Assembly: GCA_001799045.1 (NCBI GenBank) | Contig: MGRY01000054.1 | Location: 1-7,775 of the forward strand | Direction: 5' to 3' | Origin: Deltaproteobacteria bacterium RIFCSPLOWO2_02_56_12 | GTDB lineage: Bacteria > Desulfobacterota > Binatia > UBA9968 | DNA: 7,775 nt | Part shown: piece after piece, positions 5,603 to 7,775 of the stretch | Layout of the letters: the number at the start of each line of letters is the position of its first letter | Numbering within the stretch: position 1 is the first letter of the stretch | Made by a program: the position numbers and the translations under genes | The notes under the pieces: generated by a model | What the model saw: the letters and a program-made list of their open reading frames with translations, nothing else | What the model was told of the DNA's origin: nothing | The model's database searches: none

Positions 5603-6982
5603 ATGAACGCTATGGAACAGAGCGGGCTCAAGCGCAAATTAGGATTGTTCGACGCGGTGATGGTGATTTCCGGCGACATGATCGGTGTCGGCATCTTTGT
5701 TACGACCGGATTCATAGCCGCAACTGTCCCTTCCCCCGGCGGCGTGCTGCTTATCTGGCTGCTTGGCGGGCTCTTGGCCCTCGCGGGCGCATTGAGCTGC
5801 GCAGAGTTGTCGGCCAGTTTGCCGCTGGCCGGTGGGGACTACATCTACATCAGGGAAGCGTACGGAAAACTCATGGGCTTTCTTTCGGGTTGGTCCTCTT
5901 TCCTGGTGACCTTTTCCGGCTCGATTGCCGCCATCGCGGTTGGATTTTCGAGCTTCATGTCGTATTTCTTTCCCATTCTCGGGTCCGATAATGTTTTCTT
6001 CTCCGCCGCGATCATCGGTCATTCGATCAAGGTTTCGATCGGAACGGTTTTTTCCATAGTTACCGTATTGATTCTTTCGGGGATTCACTATGCGGGTGTC
6101 AGGCAAGGGGTTTTGTTGCAGAATATTCTGACAACGCTGAAGATCGGCTCCCTTTTAGGTATTATTCTTCTGGGTGTGCTTGTGGGGAAGGGAAGCACGG
6201 AACATTTCGTCCCGTTCTTTGACCTATCGAAGGTAACGGACCTGAGCGTGTTTGGAGCCGCATTTATCCCGGTGATCTTTGCTTATGCCGGGTGGAATGC
6301 GGTGATTTACCTGGCGGGCGAAGTGAAGCAGCCGGAAAGAAATCTGCCCCGCGCGCTGGTCCGGGCCAATTTACTGGTCATTCTTTTGTACCTCGCCATC
6401 AATGTCGTTTACATCTACGGGGTGCCCGTGACCGAGATGAAGGGAGCGCTCCGAGTCTCCGAAGTCGCGACGACCGCCTTGCTCGGTTACCAGACCTCTG
6501 CTTGGATTACGGCGATCATTACGGTATCGATTTTTGGCGCCTTGAACGTGGTGATCATGCTCGGCCCGCGAATCTACTATGCTATGGCGCAGGATGGCGT
6601 CTTCTTTCGCGGTCTCGCGCGCGTCCATCCCACATTCGGCACTCCGTCAAACGCCATTGTCCTGCAGGCGCTGTGGTCGTGTATCCTGGTTTTGACAGGA
6701 ACCTTCGACGCTCTCTTCACCTACGTGAGCGTTATCATCTCTCTTTTCTCCGCCCTCACGGTCGGTTCTGTCATTGTTCTGCGCTTCAAGAGGCCCGACC
6801 TCAAGCGGCCCTACAAGCTCTGGGGTTACCCATTCGTGCCGCTCTTCTTTGTCCTGGTTAGCCTTTGGATCGCCTGGGGCTCGCTAGTGTCAAAACCTTG
6901 GGAATCGTTCGGCGGCGTTATCATCGTCGGCTTGGGCATCCCTGCCTACTTCTTCTGGCAAAAAAGAGGGTTGAAGGGTTAA
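5603..6982 (+). CDS. APC-family amino acid permease
   Basis: 459 residues from the ATG at 5603. An inner-membrane transporter of the amino acid-polyamine-organocation superfamily, most like the YfnA/SteT/LAT-type branch. The first helix carries the unwound substrate-site motif GDMIGVGIFVTTG (24-36), the hallmark of APC proteins. CAELSASLPLAGGDYIYIREAYG (66-88) matches the conserved end of helix 2 and the following loop. About twelve hydrophobic segments follow, with the RFKRPDLKRPYK loop late in the protein. Substrate unknown; a neutral or basic amino acid is likely. Another ATG at 5612 is possible; upstream in-frame starts lie inside lnt and are unlikely. The 2-base gap suggests co-transcription with lnt. 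The last codons (RGLKG) and the stop are formed by the octamer array. Confidence 0.9.
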   Translation: MNAMEQSGLKRKLGLFDAVMVISGDMIGVGIFVTTGFIAATVPSPGGVLLIWLLGGLLALAGALSCAELSASLPLAGGDYIYIREAYGKLMGFLSGWSSFLVTFSGSIAAIAVGFSSFMSYFFPILGSDNVFFSAAIIGHSIKVSIGTVFSIVTVLILSGIHYAGVRQGVLLQNILTTLKIGSLLGIILLGVLVGKGSTEHFVPFFDLSKVTDLSVFGAAFIPVIFAYAGWNAVIYLAGEVKQPERNLPRALVRANLLVILLYLAINVVYIYGVPVTEMKGALRVSEVATTALLGYQTSAWITAIITVSIFGALNVVIMLGPRIYYAMAQDGVFFRGLARVHPTFGTPSNAIVLQALWSCILVLTGTFDALFTYVSVIISLFSALTVGSVIVLRFKRPDLKRPYKLWGYPFVPLFFVLVSLWIAWGSLVSKPWESFGGVIIVGLGIPAYFFWQKRGLKG

Positions 6983-7001
6983 AGGGATTAAGGGTTCAAG
7001 G
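6968..7001. repeat. Octamer array spanning the permease stop codon
   Basis: Four direct 8-base units, GGGTTGAA (6968-6975), GGGTTAAA (6976-6983), GGGATTAA (6984-6991) and GGGTTCAA (6992-6999), then GG. The second unit supplies the TAA stop of the permease, and the first encodes its last residues. There is no opposing arm; a heptamer array of different sequence follows. Confidence 0.85.
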
Positions 7002-7007
7002 CAAAAA

Positions 7008-7096
7008 TTCAGAATGCAAATTGAAAAATGCAAAATCTAAAAGGGGAAAAGAGAAGTCATTTTGCAATCTGCACTTTGCAATTTGCATTTTGAAAT
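7008..7096. repeat. Heptamer array with inverted symmetry, ending one base before the pduO start
   Basis: First arm: TTCAGAA (7008-7014), TGCAAAT (7015-7021), TGAAAAA (7022-7028), TGCAAAA (7029-7035), TCTAAAA (7036-7042). An 18-base purine-rich loop (7043-7060) follows. Second arm: TTTGCAA (7061-7067), TCTGCAC (7068-7074), TTTGCAA (7075-7081), TTTGCAT (7082-7088), TTTGAAA (7089-7095). The arms are degenerate reverse complements, so a long AT-rich hairpin is possible. Only one base separates the array from the pduO ATG, so the array occupies the place where a ribosome binding site would be; none is visible. Confidence 0.88.
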
Positions 7097-7714
7097 ATGG
7101 CCATCAGGATCACGCGGGTCTATACCCGAACGGGAGACAAGGGTGAGACGGCGTTGGTAGGCGGCAGGCGGGTTGCCAAAGACTCGCCCCGCATCGAGGC
7201 TTACGGAACTATCGATGAGCTCAACTCGATTGTCGGCCTGGCGCGCGTTTTCAACGAGGAGCGACTGAAGAACGGCAAGGCGCATCGCTTCCTGGACAGG
7301 GTCCTGCGTAAGATTCAGGACGAGCTTTTTGATCTAGGGAGCGAACTCGCCACCCCCGCGGATTTCAGCTATCAAGGGATGTATCGCGTAGGGGAGCGGG
7401 AGGTAAAGAGACTCGAGGAACTCATGGATGAATGCCAGAAGGAGCTCGGCCCGCTCAAGTCCTTTGTCCTCCCGGGAGGAGGGAGGGTTGGGGGTTACCT
7501 CCATCAGTGCCGCACGGTTTGTCGCAGGGCGGAGCGCGAGATCATCCGCCTTTCGCGGGTGGAAGAGATCGGCGAGTGGCCGCTCAAGTATGTGAACCGG
7601 TTGGGTGATCTCTTCTTTGTCCTCTCGCGCTGGGTGGGAAAGCGTATGGGAGAAAAAGAGTACCTGTGGCAAAGGGGACTAAAACAAAATGCAAAGAAGC
7701 GTTCAAGGGTTTAA
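7097..7714 (+). CDS. pduO: Cob(I)alamin adenosyltransferase, PduO/MMAB type
   Basis: This 205-residue protein transfers the adenosyl group of ATP to cob(I)alamin to make adenosylcobalamin, the cofactor of enzymes such as methylmalonyl-CoA mutase. The N-terminal ATP-binding motif is VYTRTGDKGET (8-18), then GTIDELNS (37-44). The C-terminal half has FVLPGGG (123-129), LHQCRTVCRRAER (135-147) and YVNRLGDLFFVLSR (165-178), all conserved in the trimeric PduO family. The start fits the usual MxIxxVYTRTGD beginning. No Shine-Dalgarno sequence is visible; the bases before the ATG belong to the heptamer array. The last codons and the TAA stop overlap the next array. No other cobalamin gene is in the window. 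Confidence 0.93.
   Translation: MAIRITRVYTRTGDKGETALVGGRRVAKDSPRIEAYGTIDELNSIVGLARVFNEERLKNGKAHRFLDRVLRKIQDELFDLGSELATPADFSYQGMYRVGEREVKRLEELMDECQKELGPLKSFVLPGGGRVGGYLHQCRTVCRRAEREIIRLSRVEEIGEWPLKYVNRLGDLFFVLSRWVGKRMGEKEYLWQRGLKQNAKKRSRV
7467..7494 (+). other. 14-bp palindrome joined to a G-quadruplex motif inside pduO
   Basis: A perfect palindrome TCCTCCCGGGAGGA (7467-7480) overlaps four G-runs on the coding strand: GGG (7474-7476), GGG (7481-7483), GGG (7485-7487) and GGGGG (7490-7494), with loops of 4, 1 and 2 bases. This meets the standard G3+N1-7 pattern. It lies over the codons for the conserved LPGGG region, so it may be a by-product of glycine codons. Confidence 0.45.
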
Positions 7715-7775
7715 GGGTTAAACGATTTAAACGGCTTAAACCGTTTGAACGGTTCAAATTGTTCAAACCGTTCAA
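7701..7775. repeat. Octamer-to-nonamer array spanning the pduO stop codon, cut by window end
   Basis: Three octamers GTTCAAGG (7701-7708), GTTTAAGG (7709-7716) and GTTAAACG (7717-7724) pass into nonamers ATTTAAACG (7725-7733), GCTTAAACC (7734-7742), GTTTGAACG (7743-7751), GTTCAAATT (7752-7760) and GTTCAAACC (7761-7769), then GTTCAA at the edge. The second unit holds the TAA stop of pduO. The units are near-palindromic themselves, so local hairpins arise, for example AACCGTT (7739-7745) with AACGGTT (7748-7754). Confidence 0.87.

Noticed and set aside
5639..6106. A 155-codon open frame on the - strand
   Set aside because: It is antisense to the well-supported permease and its product is an Arg/Gly/Asn-rich composition artefact.

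Overview
The window looks like a chromosomal segment of an uncultivated Gram-negative bacterium of moderately high GC. The Gram-negative call rests on a complete apolipoprotein N-acyltransferase (Lnt) with its Glu/Lys/Cys triad. The phylum cannot be fixed from this sequence; the gene mix would fit a Desulfobacterota, Methylomirabilota or Tectomicrobia-like lineage, but that is a guess. Every stretch longer than 300 bases contains a gene.

Positions 1-2014 (+ strand) hold a probable aromatic-compound module. It starts with the C-terminal part of a LigB-type class III extradiol ring-cleavage dioxygenase, followed by its small LigA-type partner, then a short-chain dehydrogenase/reductase (SDR) of a divergent subfamily that lacks the YxxxK signature, and a small protein predicted to form a dimeric alpha/beta barrel. 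The last two overlap by one base. Positions 2065-3326 (- strand) hold endonuclease III (nth) followed by two small overlapping genes that look like an accessory toxin-antitoxin-type pair. Positions 3412-7714 (+ strand) hold a CoA-type Nudix hydrolase, lnt, an APC-family amino acid permease and a PduO-type cob(I)alamin adenosyltransferase. Lnt and the permease are separated by only 2 bases; the rest is loosely spaced housekeeping.

The most unusual content is between the genes. Four spacers (after the ligB-like, ligA-like, permease and pduO genes) are built almost entirely of short degenerate tandem units of 7, 8 or 9 bases. In three of them, units run in one orientation and then as reverse complements in the same period, so the transcript could fold into a long hairpin. 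Each array has its own unit sequence, yet all four begin at, overlap or directly abut the stop codon of the upstream gene. This is the best candidate here for a poorly described system. A second point of interest is a perfect 6-bp hairpin holding the Shine-Dalgarno sequence of the ligA-like gene.
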